From assembly GCA_017893485.1 (NCBI GenBank), contig CM030366.1:182284594-182348593 (forward strand): DNA of 64,000 bases. The letters run 5' to 3'. The notes beneath the pieces are model-generated. The model had not been told where the DNA came from. It worked only from the letters and a program-made list of their open reading frames with translations, and ran no database searches. The stretch is from Hemerocallis citrina. Taxonomy: Eukaryota; Streptophyta; Magnoliopsida; Asparagales; Asphodelaceae. The position numbers were made by a program, and so were the translations under genes. Shown here one piece after another: positions 1-12,300 of the stretch; positions within the stretch are counted from its first letter, which is position 1; each line of letters begins with the position of its first letter.

Positions 1-904
1 TTCCCACATTCTTGAGCCATTTGAGCGAACAAGGTGGTGGACAACTGTGGAGCAACAATTTATCACCACGAACTTTCGACTCTCTTAAACACCGTAACAT
101 TCAAAGTGCCAGTCTCTAAAATGTAGCCCCTCATTCAAATTCATATACTGAGGGGAAACTTCACTCCGCTTAACATACCTTACCATGAACTTTGTAGGTT
201 GAATAGTTGAGCTCAAATTGACTCCATAATAAGAACAATTATCAGTTTCTTTCTTAATTTGCAGCTTCTTTGTTGAATCCACAGCTTCCAAATTCGAACC
301 TTTCTCCATTTCTATGGCTCGTTCTTCTTAAACTTGATGTATCTCCATCAATTCTTCATCATTTTCTTTAATTGAATGCTTCATTGCCATCAATTTATTA
401 CTTTCGAGACCAAATTCTCTCATTTTCTTGAATTTCCCTTCCATCTCCACCAACATCAAAATCCTCAAGCTTAGTAGGGCCAAATCGAATGATCATCTCT
501 TCTACAAATTCCTCCCATTTCATCACTTACCTCCTATCTCTTATGTTCCTCCTATACCAAAGCGCCGCCTCTTGTTTCAAATTCAGAGATGCATAACGCA
601 ACTATTGATTTCTTGGAACGCAGTAAAATTCCAAGAACTGCTCATATCCACGAATCCACTCCGTCGGATCCCCTCCACTAAAAATAGGAAAATTGAATTT
701 GGAAGAAGTTCTTACAGTGGTGTTCGATTCATGATCTCGCCTTGGTGATGGTGGATTGTTGGTCGATTAGGCGATGATCTTGAGTTAATCGGCGACGAAG
801 TCGAGCTAAGACTGCATCGAATCCATCTATTGCTTCATCTCCCTAACTTCCTCCCTTATAGTCATCGTACCCCCGCATCTCAATTATCGCTCTCGTTAAT
901 CACC
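1..904 (-). pseudogene. Ty3/gypsy gag remnant (element continues off the left edge)
   Basis: Read on the - strand, about 400-830 encodes a recognisable retrotransposon gag: a block reading FPIFSGGDPTEWI followed by LEFYCVPRN, then ALWYRR, then WEEFVEEMIIRFGP. This is the usual order of the Retrotrans_gag domain in plant Ty3/gypsy elements. At least two in-frame stops interrupt it (after CVPRNQ and after NIRDRR), so it is not translatable as one protein. It lies directly downstream, on the - strand, of a primer binding site (905-917) and an LTR (921-1309), exactly where gag belongs. The part from 1 to about 400 is in a less conserved region; an open stretch (85-309) is probably the gag C-terminal part. 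No pol is visible because the window ends. Confidence 0.75.
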
Positions 905-917
905 TGATCTGATACCA
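905..917 (-). other. Primer binding site of the left-edge Ty3/gypsy element
   Basis: The - strand reads TGGTATCAGATCA starting three bases after the LTR end. This matches the 3' end of plant initiator methionine tRNA except for the last bases (usual form TGGTATCAGAGC). It fixes the orientation of the element and the inner edge of its 5' LTR. Confidence 0.8.
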
Positions 918-920
918 AGT

Positions 921-1309
921 TGTTAGGTGTCGGAATTCGAGAGGGTTGATTCTTGGCCATTGGAGAGAGCTAGGGTTTCGGGAGCTCAATTTTGGGGAAG
1001 AATACAAATGTAATTTGGGATTAATCATTGATTATTGATTACAACCAATTTTTCCTCTCTTATAGATCAGGGATTTACATACAGGGCACATAAAACCCCC
1101 AAATCGAAATAAATGCCTTCAACTGGGCATGAATACACCTTGGGCTTGAATACACCTAAGGCCCATTTACACTTATTGAACACCCAAGAACAGAAATTAA
1201 AGAAAACGCAACTGATATCAGTCACAACAGCGTTAGCTCTCATCTTCCTCTTCAATCTTGTACAACATCATCTTCAATTGCAGCAGCTCAACTGTTCTAT
1301 TCCCTGACA
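921..1309 (-). repeat. 5' LTR of the left-edge Ty3/gypsy element
   Basis: On the - strand this 389-bp segment begins TGTCAGGGAATAG and ends ACACCTAACA, so it has TG...CA ends. It abuts the primer binding site at 905-917. The bases after it (1310-1314, AAATC) would be the target duplication, but the partner end is outside the window. Short open frames here (1067-1255, 1113-1307) are chance. Confidence 0.8.
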
Positions 1310-1494
1310 AAATCCCTATGAATATTTGTTTGTTTATTTCCTAGGATTATTTTTTTAGAATATAAAATTTCCATATTCTTGCTCCTTAGGCTCCAAGTTG
1401 TTTTATTTGAGGTAAAATACTCATATTTATACCCTTAATGTATATTGGAGAATTTTATTACCCAAATAACATTGACTAAAGCTAGTCTTAATAG

Positions 1495-2298
1495 GTTATT
1501 TTAATAAAGCACTACACGTTTAAGAAAACCTAAGACATTGCCTAACCATAGGATTAGCCTCTCCCATAAGAGCTAACTTAATAGGTATTAATGAAATCAT
1601 TGGCTTTTTAAATTTATACTACTCATTAACATCTTATTTCTAGTGTTGGACTATGTTCCACTCCTACTCACACTTAAGTGCTACGTATTATACCATATAT
1701 TATTAGGCCCATCCTACATACCCCTAAGCCCACCAAATTAATTTCTATAGCCCACTTAGTAGTTATACTATACTAAGCCCATTTAACATTTTTACTAAGC
1801 GCAACTAGCGATATTACAATCACCCCTCGCTAAGCTCCATTAGAGTACTGCTAAGCTCCACTAGAGTGCTGCCCTAACGTGTTAGTTAACGTACTGTCTT
1901 GGGCCTTGCCACCATGTGCACCTACTGTGGCCCCACCATTGGGGATGAAAGTTGGCTCTGATACCATTAATAACACCCCGAGGTTTGCTTACACCTACAC
2001 GTCTAACCTAGCCACGATCCCTCCCTAGGGCCAGACCCCCCTAAAGAGTTAGCTTAATTGGTACTAATGAGATCATTGGCTTTCTATTTATACTACTTTT
2101 ATTCACATCTCATTTCCAATGTGGGATTAAAGTTTCACTTCAACTCACTCACGTGCTACTTGTTATGCTACATGTTGTTGATGCCCATCCAACAAGGTCG
2201 TTGTGTCCACCAAATTAATTTCTATACCCTACTTAACAATCATACTACACTAAGCCCACTTAGCTTTTTTACTTAGCCCAACTACCGGGTCCTGACCA
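1495..2298 (-). mobile_element. TRIM-like mini LTR retrotransposon A
   Basis: Two similar segments, about 1495-1818 and 1971-2298, stand in direct orientation and flank a short non-coding centre. The centre carries, on the - strand, a primer binding site GGCTCTGATACCA (complement at 1954-1966) next to the right-hand copy, and a purine-rich GAGGGGTGAT tract next to the left-hand copy at 1819-1828. LTR, PBS, a roughly 150-bp centre, PPT and LTR with no coding capacity is the layout of terminal-repeat retrotransposons in miniature. The left boundary is approximate and no clean target duplication was found. The LTRs are clearly diverged, so this is an old copy. Confidence 0.72.
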
Positions 2299-2868
2299 TG
2301 GGAATGACTCGGGGTTCTTAGGCGAGTAGGTGAGCAGATCGGGGCATTACAAATGGTATCAGAGCCGATTTTCGACTCCGATGGTTGGGCCACAGTTTGT
2401 ACATCCACAGGTTGAGATAGGGACAATATGCTGGTAGTAAGTTTAAGGTGGTATGTTGGTGGGGCCAGAGTAGTGACATCTATGTGGACCACATCGACTC
2501 GAAAGGAGGTCCAAGGTAAATGAGGGTCCGAGCTTAGCGAGGCTGCTAAGTCTATAAGGAGGGGTGATTGTAATACTCTTAGTTGGACTTAGTAAAAAAT
2601 TGCTTGCTGGGTTTGTAGAAATTAGTATATTCCTATAGTGCTAGGCTCATTAATTGGTGGGATTGTAGGATGGGCTTGTGAAATATAGTATATAGTAGTT
2701 AGCATGTGAGTGTAAGTTGGAGTGAAACTCTAGTCCCACAATGGAAATGAGTAGTGAATGAGTAGTATAAATAGAATTGTCTAAGATCCCATTGGTACCT
2801 ATTAATTGAGCTCTTGGTGCTGTGGTGGGGCGTGGTTTAGGTTCTTAGGCAAGTAGGTGGCGCTTACA
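2299..2868 (+). mobile_element. TRIM-like mini LTR retrotransposon B, 5' LTR truncated
   Basis: Same family as the preceding element but on the opposite strand. The 3' LTR is 2569-2868 (TGTAATAC...GCTTACA). A purine-rich tract AAGGAGGGGTGAT precedes it at 2556-2568, and a primer binding site TGGTATCAGAGCC lies at 2354-2366. Only about the last 53 bp of the 5' LTR remain (2299-2351, ending CATTACA), recognisable because GTTCTTAGGC...AGTAGGTG recurs near the end of the 3' LTR. The missing part abuts the right end of TRIM A, so A either inserted into B's 5' LTR or joined it by recombination. Confidence 0.72.
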
Positions 2869-5800
2869 ATTTTAGACCAAAAATTGATAATATCTATTTA
2901 TTAAATATTTACTAAGTTTTTATTAAATATTTATTTACCTAAAATGACCTATACCCTCACCCTTTCCCCTAAGCCCCTTTTTCCTTCATGTGCCCATCTA
3001 ATAAAAAAAACACAAACCGTGAACTCTAAACCCCCGACATCATCCTCTCCACCACCGGCCTCCATCACACAGCCTCATGCCTAACTCAAACCCGACCTCC
3101 ATATCCCCTCCAAACTGTACATCCGCCTCCGACCCAAATCCCAACCTCCACATCCGAACCCGATCCCGACGCCAAGCAAATCTGGATGCTGCCAATGCTG
3201 CCATTGTCACTGTTGTCGCTGCTGTTTGGTCAAAATAAAACTCCCTTCCATTATATTGTGTGTTTGTGTGTTTGTGTGCTTGAACTTTCCAATGAAAATA
3301 ATGGGTTTAAAGTAGTGTGACATGAGGAAGAATATGAGGCTGGCACATGCATTGCACATGCTGTATTTTTATGCTATGTTTTCCCTTCCTTTTATTTTAT
3401 TAATCATTTAGTGATTAATTAAATTATAGGGTTTACCTATTTCACAAGAACTCTATTAGGACATCTAGATTAGCGTCATGCACGACTATTTGGTTTAATT
3501 TTGCGTAAAGTCGCATACACAAAATAATCACACTTACATATAGTAGCTAAATCGTCTTAAATAATTAATAAACCTTCTCTAAATCTTTTTTTTTAAAGTC
3601 TTAACGTTTATTTTCTTGACAAAAATATGGATTTTTATTTATTAAAACATCCCCTTTTTTGTAAAAACTTCTGCTTTGTAGTTGTTTGATAAAAAAACAC
3701 CACTTTTTGTCAAAAACGATCAAATGACGATAAAGTCTTTCATAAAAAACGTCTTCTTTACCTAAAACAACCAAAAAAAATTATAAAACAAAAACATTTT
3801 TATTTTACAAACTTTTACATACAAAACTTTTAAAAGATCATTATAAAACACGGGACAACTTGTTTTGGTTTATAACCTAAATCGATTTAAACTTGTTTCT
3901 TTTCTTTTTAATGAAATTAAAATACATGTTTTGTTTCCTTTTGAACCAAAAACATTATTTTTTTCTCATAAAAAGGGAAGACTAATAATTACTAAGAACA
4001 ATTCGACTAATTCTTCGTATTTTTGTACATGTAACCCACATCTAGTTGCCCACTTGCATGTCATATCATCCCCTTGCATGAATCGCATCTTTAGACTCCA
4101 TGTTTAGGAGTTGCACACTCACGTTTTCTTCTTGTTGTGATTTTTTTTCGAGAAATATCCATCTGACATATGCAACTTATAGGGGCTAGTTACTCAACAG
4201 TATCTTTCCCCCCAAATTTGACCATAGCATGACCACTTGATTGTTTCTGTCACCCACCCACAGCACCACACCTCAAGTTTATGTCTGAAATTTTACAGCT
4301 AGAAACTTCAACCTGTTTGTGACAACTTAACTGGTTTCACCCCAATCGGAGTTTCAGAACTCCATATATGGTTTTTACACGAATGTCGGGCAGTGCTGCA
4401 CAGGACAAAGACATAGAACTGACTGATTTGCTGAACAATGAGACACCTCATACTCCTTTTTTTTCTCTGGTCTTGTAGTCAAGTTACTAAGCTTTCATAC
4501 AAATCCGGAATTAACTCAAAATAAATTCCAAATTCCAGATATTATTTTTATAGGAAAACGCTGGCACATCTCTCACTTAACCAAACCATTATGCATCATG
4601 AGATATTTTTATAAACGGAGAAGTGGTTGCTTACTGTTGCATGCAAAAGAACACGTAAAAACTCTAGTCTAAGGTCGAACTCAACTACCACCCACTTAAT
4701 CTCTGAGTATATTGCGAACGAAATTATCAGTCTGATTCGGCCCTCCCAGGAAGAGCGAAGCCTTATCGCAAACTGTAGTTTGTTTGCGTCATCAACAAAA
4801 TGTATTTGGTTGAATTCTAGCATGTAACTTGGAGGTTGAAGTTGAATGTCAATGTAGTTTTTGATTCTATTACGATTAGTTGATAAACCCACTCAGTATT
4901 TATATGATATGGGTCCTATTAGGTTGTTGACTTATTTAATTGAAAATTGAGCCTTCCTATCTTTAAAAGATTGTTGAGCGCATTTTAATGTCAGTTTATA
5001 TCTGTCAATCTTATTAAGCGTTTTCTATGGCCTTGTATAGAGTAAACTTTTTTCTCTTCTCTTCTTACCCACGACTATTTTAGCCTTCACTCATCAGATA
5101 AACTTCAAGCTAAATTGGGTCACACCAAATTGCACAATACACACATAAAGTATGAAAGGAAGGGTCTTTGCTAATGCAGTCTCTGAGTTCGGGTAGCTAT
5201 CCAAATATCTTTCCACAGTTTGTTAAGGTTAAAATTTTAATTATTGATTGTAGAGCTGATTTTAAAAATAATTTGAACTGCTCTCGTGCAAGGTCTAATA
5301 AAAGTGTTACTTACTATTTAGATAAGGGAATTAGTGTATAATTTAAGAGAGATGATTGGAGATGGTTAACCACCTGTCTAGGTCTATCAGCTGGGAAGAC
5401 TGAGGGATAATCAGAACGGAACCTATCTGTGAATAAGATATTCATCAGATATTTCACGAGAATGGAGAACCGTTTTCTTGGTTTGACCAGGGGTGCATGG
5501 TCTTTATAAAATGATTGAATACAGGCATTTTAAGGGAATGTTATATAAAATTTATTATATATTTGAATGGGAAAAGTTACGTGTTTTGATGTATGTAATT
5601 TATAAACATGAAACTTTTGGGTAATGGGTACATTTTTTTTGTTCTAGCAAAAATGTAAACAAGTTTTTGAGCACTAGGTTCCTGAGCATACTCAGAAATG
5701 TATTCAATATATTAAGTGTATTCAACAATATAAAATCTGTTAAACAGTTGGTACCCAACGAGTACATACACCTGGTATACTCATCACAGCTGTACCAACC

Positions 5801-6284
5801 TGGGAGTACCCATGCTTCCTAGGTTTGCTCTTGCACTGTGAAGTGAATAATTCATTAACTTGACATGTCATCATAAATAGGTTGATCTTTTCCAGCCCTT
5901 GACTATAATGAGAACTGATACAACCCATTTTACTTCATTATGGTGATTTTTCAAACTACCATCCATTTCTGTGTCACCACGTCCACACCCCTGTTATAAT
6001 ATTCAATGATGACAGGAAATTGCTTGGCATTTACAATTTAATTGTTCCTAGTAAATCTTTTTGTTGATATGTAATAAACATTCATTTCAGTTGAAATTTT
6101 GTTTTCTAGAATCATGAAGGTATTCGTAGTTCACGTGTGCCCTTTAGTCAAATAATGTTTTTTGTTTCATTTCCTGAATGCAAATTAAGAGATAATCTTA
6201 TGTAAAATTTTAATTATTTTCGTTGTTCTTATTAGTCCTTTCAAATATCTCATGTCCTTTGTCTAACTGTATCTTATTTCGAAG
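2869..6284. other. Non-coding; probably intron of the acetolactate synthase gene
   Basis: About 3.4 kb of AT-rich sequence without a coding stretch I can support. I looked for the exons expected just upstream of the first visible exon (the linker between the two small-subunit repeats and the first repeat) and did not find them. The region is therefore most likely part of a long intron extending beyond the TRIM pair, or the gene is 5'-truncated. Small open frames at 3865-4107 and 4596-4892 resemble nothing I know. Confidence 0.5.
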
Positions 6285-6371
6285 GGGGATGTATATCCTG
6301 TTGAGCCTTATGACGGTTTCTCAATGAATCAAATTCTTGATGCAAATTGGGGTGCACTCTACGATGAAGAT
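6285..6371 (+). CDS. AHASS: Acetolactate synthase small subunit, exon 1 of those visible
   Basis: 29 codons beginning GDVYPVEP and ending GALYDED, phase 0 at both ends. The acceptor is AAG at 6282-6284 and the donor GTAAGA starts at 6372. GDVYPVEP is a conserved block in the linker before the second repeat of plant small subunits. Confidence 0.92.
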
Positions 6372-9300
6372 GTAAGAATGACTTTCTCTATCTTTTACCT
6401 GGTTAATCACTATTCCTAGCAAGTTGGAAATGGTTTAAAGATGCAAAAATAATTTTCTTGTATTTATTTAATATTGATTGAAATTCGTGGAAATTGATCA
6501 AACCGGATGATGGTTTTTTACTCTTTCCCCCTCCTGAATACTCATTATGAAATGCTGCAAATCCATAAATGGTCAAAAGCATCTAGAGAGTTGCCCCTAT
6601 ACAGTTGTGCAAATTGTTAGTTTTGTCCTTTTGGCTAAATGAAAGCCAAGGTGAAACATTGAAACACAATGAACACCGAGTTTCATATAGTGGGTTTATA
6701 TATTTAGCTCTATAAATCTCGATGAAACTTGGGGGTTTCACCAAGTTTCAAAAATGGTGGCCCTTAGGTATCCGTACAGGATAGTTTGATAGAATGAGTT
6801 TCACATTTTTATGTGCGACCCCATGAAACCTCTCTTTACTGCTAATTTAAACGGCCTGAAGTCCCCAACCCAATTCATGAAATTTTCAAACTAATATTTT
6901 ATTTATAATTTGATGGGTTTCACCTGTCATGGTCATAGAGATCCAAACAAGTTTACAAGCCAGAAGAAAGGGGGCGTTTGGTAGAGGGATTCTTTTAGTT
7001 TCCAGAAATCCCGATTTGGGAATCCTAATTTCCCATGTTTGGTAGGCTTTTTTGAAAAACACATTCCCAGGAAACTAATAACATTCCCAGGAATGTTTTT
7101 GGCTATGTTTCCCCAAAAAACATTCCTATGGGAAGGGGTGGGAATCCTAGTTTCCCATGGGTATGGAATTTTTTTTATTTTAAAAAACTATTATATCTTA
7201 ATTTCCCATATACAATATTAATATTAATATTATTTATCATACATAAATATTTATTTTTTATTATAATATAATTATTATTTTAATTTTTAACATTTTAATA
7301 ATATTTTAAAATTTTCATTTTCATATAATCTATATTTAAGGGTATTTTTGTAAATAAAAATAACATTCGTAGGAAAGATACCATTTAAACCAAATATGGG
7401 AATCAAGATTACCAAGTAACATTCCTAGGAATGTTTAAGGCCTACCAAACACATTTTCAACATTCCCAGGAATCATCATTCTCAGGAATCATGATTCTTG
7501 GGAATCATGATTCCCGGGAACCAAAAAAAATCTCCCTACGCAATGCCCCCAAAGGGTTTCTTAAGAGGTTTTATGAAACAACCTGAGTTTTAAGGTTGCA
7601 AGAGGCTTCCATGGGTTTTAAATAGCCAAGGATACCATTTGCCATTCTTGTTTCTTGATCCTTTGGATAATATTACTTGTGTGAAATTATGTGCTGAGTA
7701 ATGCAAATCCTCAGTCTCTAATTCTATTGTAGCATTGAGTTCATAGCCAAATTTGCTTCTCATTTTTTGTATAAAGTAGTACGTTTAAAATTTTTTAAAA
7801 AAATGTTGGTTTCTAATTTCTACCAGTGGAAAGTATTTATATATTAGTTCGGGGTGGTTGTTGGCATGTTGAAATGCACATCCTGTAAACTGATGTTTGA
7901 GGTTCAGTTGGCAGTATGGAAATTTAACAACTGATTTTCATTTTATTTTTTGTTTTAGTCAACTGGCCTTTGTTCACACACTTTATCTATCCTTGTAAAC
8001 GATTCTCCTGGAGTTCTCAACATTGTAACTGGAGTATTTTCTCGGAGAGGCTACAACATTCAGGTTTCTTCTATCAAAAAAAAATCCTCTATAATTCTTC
8101 CATGAATTTCAAGGGCTTTATAGTCACGTGAGTAGCCATCATTTGCAGAGTCTTGCTGTTGGTCATGCTGAGAAGGAAGGTATCTCTCGGATTACTACTG
8201 TTGTTCCTGGAACTAATGACTCTATTGCCAAGTTAGTCCAGCAACTGTACAAACTTGTTGATGTTCATGAGGTGAATAGCGAATGATTATTTATATGGAA
8301 AATTATATTTGAGCAATAAGGCCTTATATTTAAAGAAATATTTTGTGGCTCTCTCTAGGTTCGGGATTTGACCCACATGCCTTTTGCTGAAAGAGAACTG
8401 ATGCTGATAAAAGTTGCTGTCAACACTGCTGCTCGTAGGGACATATTGGACATTGCTGATATTTTCAGAGCAAAAGCTGTTGATGTATCTGATCATACAA
8501 TCACACTTCAGGTAGGATTTTTTTGGAAAATCATTCTGCGTGGATTTAAAATATTTTCCAAAATACTATTGTATGTCCATCTGGCCATTGTCACCAAGTT
8601 GCCAGCCGGTTGTAAAACTTTTGCCATATTTCAGGTGGCATGAACCTTTTGTTTCCATTCAGCTTTATTTAGAGCCAATTTCATTCACGTCTGCACTTTT
8701 ATGGATACTCTCATTTTTCTACATCTATTTCTTGTAGTTCTGTCTTAACATTCTCATATCAACTAGACAGCTCCCCTTTTTTAACATGTTTTGTCGATTC
8801 TCTACAGTGCAACTAATATGGATACTCATTTTATGATTTATTTGCAACTGATCGCAACACCATGTACAGCCATGCTCACATATCTTCTCAATGTTTGAAA
8901 CTTTGAATACTTTAAATTGGATCTAGGCATATATATAAATACTAGTATATGACTAGCGGCTTAATCATATCAGATTTTTACTTTATTTGCTCCGAGGATG
9001 TATATGTTTTGCATTTGCAAACATATAGTATAGAGAAAGAAAATATACTTTATTGGATTGACTGAATACAATACCTCCTATATATAGGAAGGTACAATGA
9101 GTAAACTAAATCTCTTTTCGATGTGGACTAAACTAAGTCCACTTTAACACTCACTCTCAAGCTTGTGTGTAAATATTGTCGAAGCCAAGCTTGCTCAAGA
9201 AAAAGCTTAGGAGGTAGTGTTTTAGTTATAATGTCAGCAAGTTGTTCACTGGACCGAACATACGAGAATGAAGTTACCTTCTCCCATTCATCACAAACAA

Positions 9301-12300
9301 AGTGACAATCAACTTCGATATGCTTATTGCCTCATGAAACACTTGATTCTCATAAATATGTATAGCAGCCTTGTTGTCACAGTAGAGGAAAACCGGAGAT
9401 AACAATGAGATTGCCAAATCTCGAAGAAGATACTTGAGCTATAAAACTTTAGAAACCAAATGCACAATGACCCGGTATTCAGACTCTGCACTTGATTTAG
9501 CTACAAGCGACTGGTTCTTATTTTTTCAAGATACCAGATTTTCTCTAAAGAATACAAAATACCTAATAATTGAGCACCTATCATCATCTGTTTTTGCCCA
9601 GTCAGCATCAGAATAACCTCATTAAAAAAGAGAATCACCAGAATCACCAGGCTTGAAGAGAAGTCCTTGCTCTGAGGCTTTCTTAAAATATTGAAGAATG
9701 TGAACCACTGCTTTCCAACGAGTGGTCCGTGCATGCATAAACTGGCTAACTCGATCAACTGCATAGGCAATAACTAGCCTAGTCACCAAGCGATATATGA
9801 ATTTGTCAACTAGCCTATGATATCTTCTTGGATCAGAGAACAATGCATTATTGGAGGACAGTTCAATATTAGGATCCATAGGTGTCATTGAGGTGACATT
9901 CCGACATTTTTGTGTCAGTAAGAATATCAAGAACACACTTCCTTTGTGAATGAAATATATTATCCTTTATGCATGCAACCTCAATGCCAATGAAGTATGT
10001 GCGGATTAAGATCTTTTGTTTGAAAGGTTTGTAGTAACCGTTGCTTGATGTCTGCAATACCTTGCGAGTCACTGCCTGTGATAATGATTTCAACATAGAC
10101 TAATAGGATAACAATATCTTTGCTTCCTTTCTTTGTAAAGAGAGAATGATTTGTTTTGCTTGTAGGGAATCTATAAGAACATACAGCTTTACCAAACTTT
10201 TCAAGCCAAGCCCTAGGAGACTATTTCAGACCATAAAGAACCTTTTTTGAGCGAACATATTAGATTCTCCCTCTGTCGGTCAAAACCAAGAGGCTGCTCT
10301 ATTTACACAGCCTCTTTCAAGTATCTGTTCGTAAATACATTCTAAACATCAAACTGATGAAGTGGCCAAGAACAATTTGATGCAAAAAAGATAAGAACCC
10401 AAACATATGTGTTCACAACTGGTGAAAAAGTCTACATAGTCGACCCCAAATTCATGTGTATATTCTTTAACAACAAGGCGAGCTTTGAGTCGTTCAACTG
10501 TGCCATCAGTATTATGTTTGACTGCGAATACCCACTTACAACAATCTTACCACCCACATGGAGATGAACCAACTACCAAGTACCATTATGCTGAAGAGCC
10601 TACATTTTCTCTTTCATGGCTAATATCCAACTAGGGTGCTTGAGTACTTCCTGGACATTTTTAGGAACAGAGATGAAATCCAAAGAAGAGGTAAATGCTC
10701 GAAAAGAGATGTGCAGTTTATAAGAAGAAACAAACTTGGTAATAGGATACGAGCATAAGAACGTTGAGCCTTATGTTGACCGATTGGTAAATCATCTGTG
10801 TTAGGAATTTTACTGACAGAAGTGACTGCATCGGTTGAACAACAGTGGGTACATCTTGGATAGTTGTATCTGAATGAATCTTTCATTTCCTGACGTAAAC
10901 CCGAAGTGGTGGTGGTGGTCGTTGTGGTCGTGGGAGATCGTGACTTTCTACAACAACCTTTGGTAAATAAGGAATTTTGGAAGGAGGTTGTTAAAAAATG
11001 GTTTGTGTTAAAAAAATAAAACATCCGATAAGGTATACATTATTTTTTTCGTGAAGGAAAATACCAAAGATATCCTTTCGAAAAATGCGAATATCCATAA
11101 AAAACACATTTAGTAGCACGCGGGTCAAGTTTATCAGTGCCTAAATAAAGATTTTGAACAAAATAAGTGCAACAAAAAACACGATGTGGTAGTGAAAATG
11201 GATCTTTAGATGAAAATACCAGTTTGAATGAGAAATGATTTTGAAGAATAGGAGTAGGCAACGGTTAATAAAAAAACATGCAGTAAGAACCTCACAACTC
11301 TAATAAAATTTTGGGACCTTTATTTCAAACATAGGAGAGCGAGTAGTGCTAAGCAAATGTTGAATTTTGTGTTCTGCCACTCCGTTTTGTTGAGGAGTGT
11401 ACCCGCAAGAAGTTTGGTGTATTATGTCATGGTGAGAAAAAACTTGTTGAAAAGCATAACTCACGTATTCTTTAGCATTATCAGAACGAAAACATTTTAG
11501 AGTAGTGTCAAATTGTGCTTTATCTCAAAGAAAAAATTCTTGAAAAACTTTAAATACTTCAGAACGGTCTTTCAAAAAGAAACAACCATGTCATGTGAAA
11601 GAAATCATCAATAAATATAACAAAATAACGATAGTTATTCAATGCAAGAAAACTGACAGGGCCCTAAATATCAGAATAAACTAAATCAAATAAATGTTCA
11701 CTATATTTATTAATGCGACCTGGGTAGAGAACTCTATGATGTTTAATTAACTCACATGATGCACAAGATAACTTGAAAGAAGGCCCACAACTGGAAACTA
11801 AGTGCTTGAGAGTAGCAGAGGAAAGATGTTACAATCGTCGGTACCACAATTCAGGATCATGAGAACTAAAAGCCGAGATTGGAGAATTCAAATTGTATAA
11901 CCCATATGGTTCATGACCAGTGTCAATCACCTTCCTCGTCGTAATTCCTGAAACACACAATGAAAAGTAATATATGTAACTGAACATTTTAAATATTTAC
12001 AAAATTTAGGAATTGGTATTAAGCTATTTGAAAAGTTAGGAAAAACCGATTTAAGAAAAAGATCCGAGGAAAGAGAGAGATCTCCCACCCTGTCAACGAG
12101 GACTGGTGAGCCATCAGCAATACACACGATAGTTTGGAAGCAAAGAATATAAAGAAAGCAATAAAGGAGACATGTTCAGAAGCACCTGAATCAATTATCC
12201 ATTGATGCGAGGAAACATGACAAGCATTATCCCAGTGAACAGAGTTACTAGATGGAGGCAACACAGTGCGAAAGTCTTGATACTTTTTAGCAGAAAGGAT

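Noticed and set aside
5160..5340. Possible upstream acetolactate synthase exon (SSGSYPN resembling a SAASYPD block)
   Set aside because: Similarity is a few residues, the frame hits stops and there are no fitting splice sites.
8368..8643. 91-codon frame starting at an internal methionine
   Set aside because: It is exon 4 of the acetolactate synthase gene read through its donor site into the intron.
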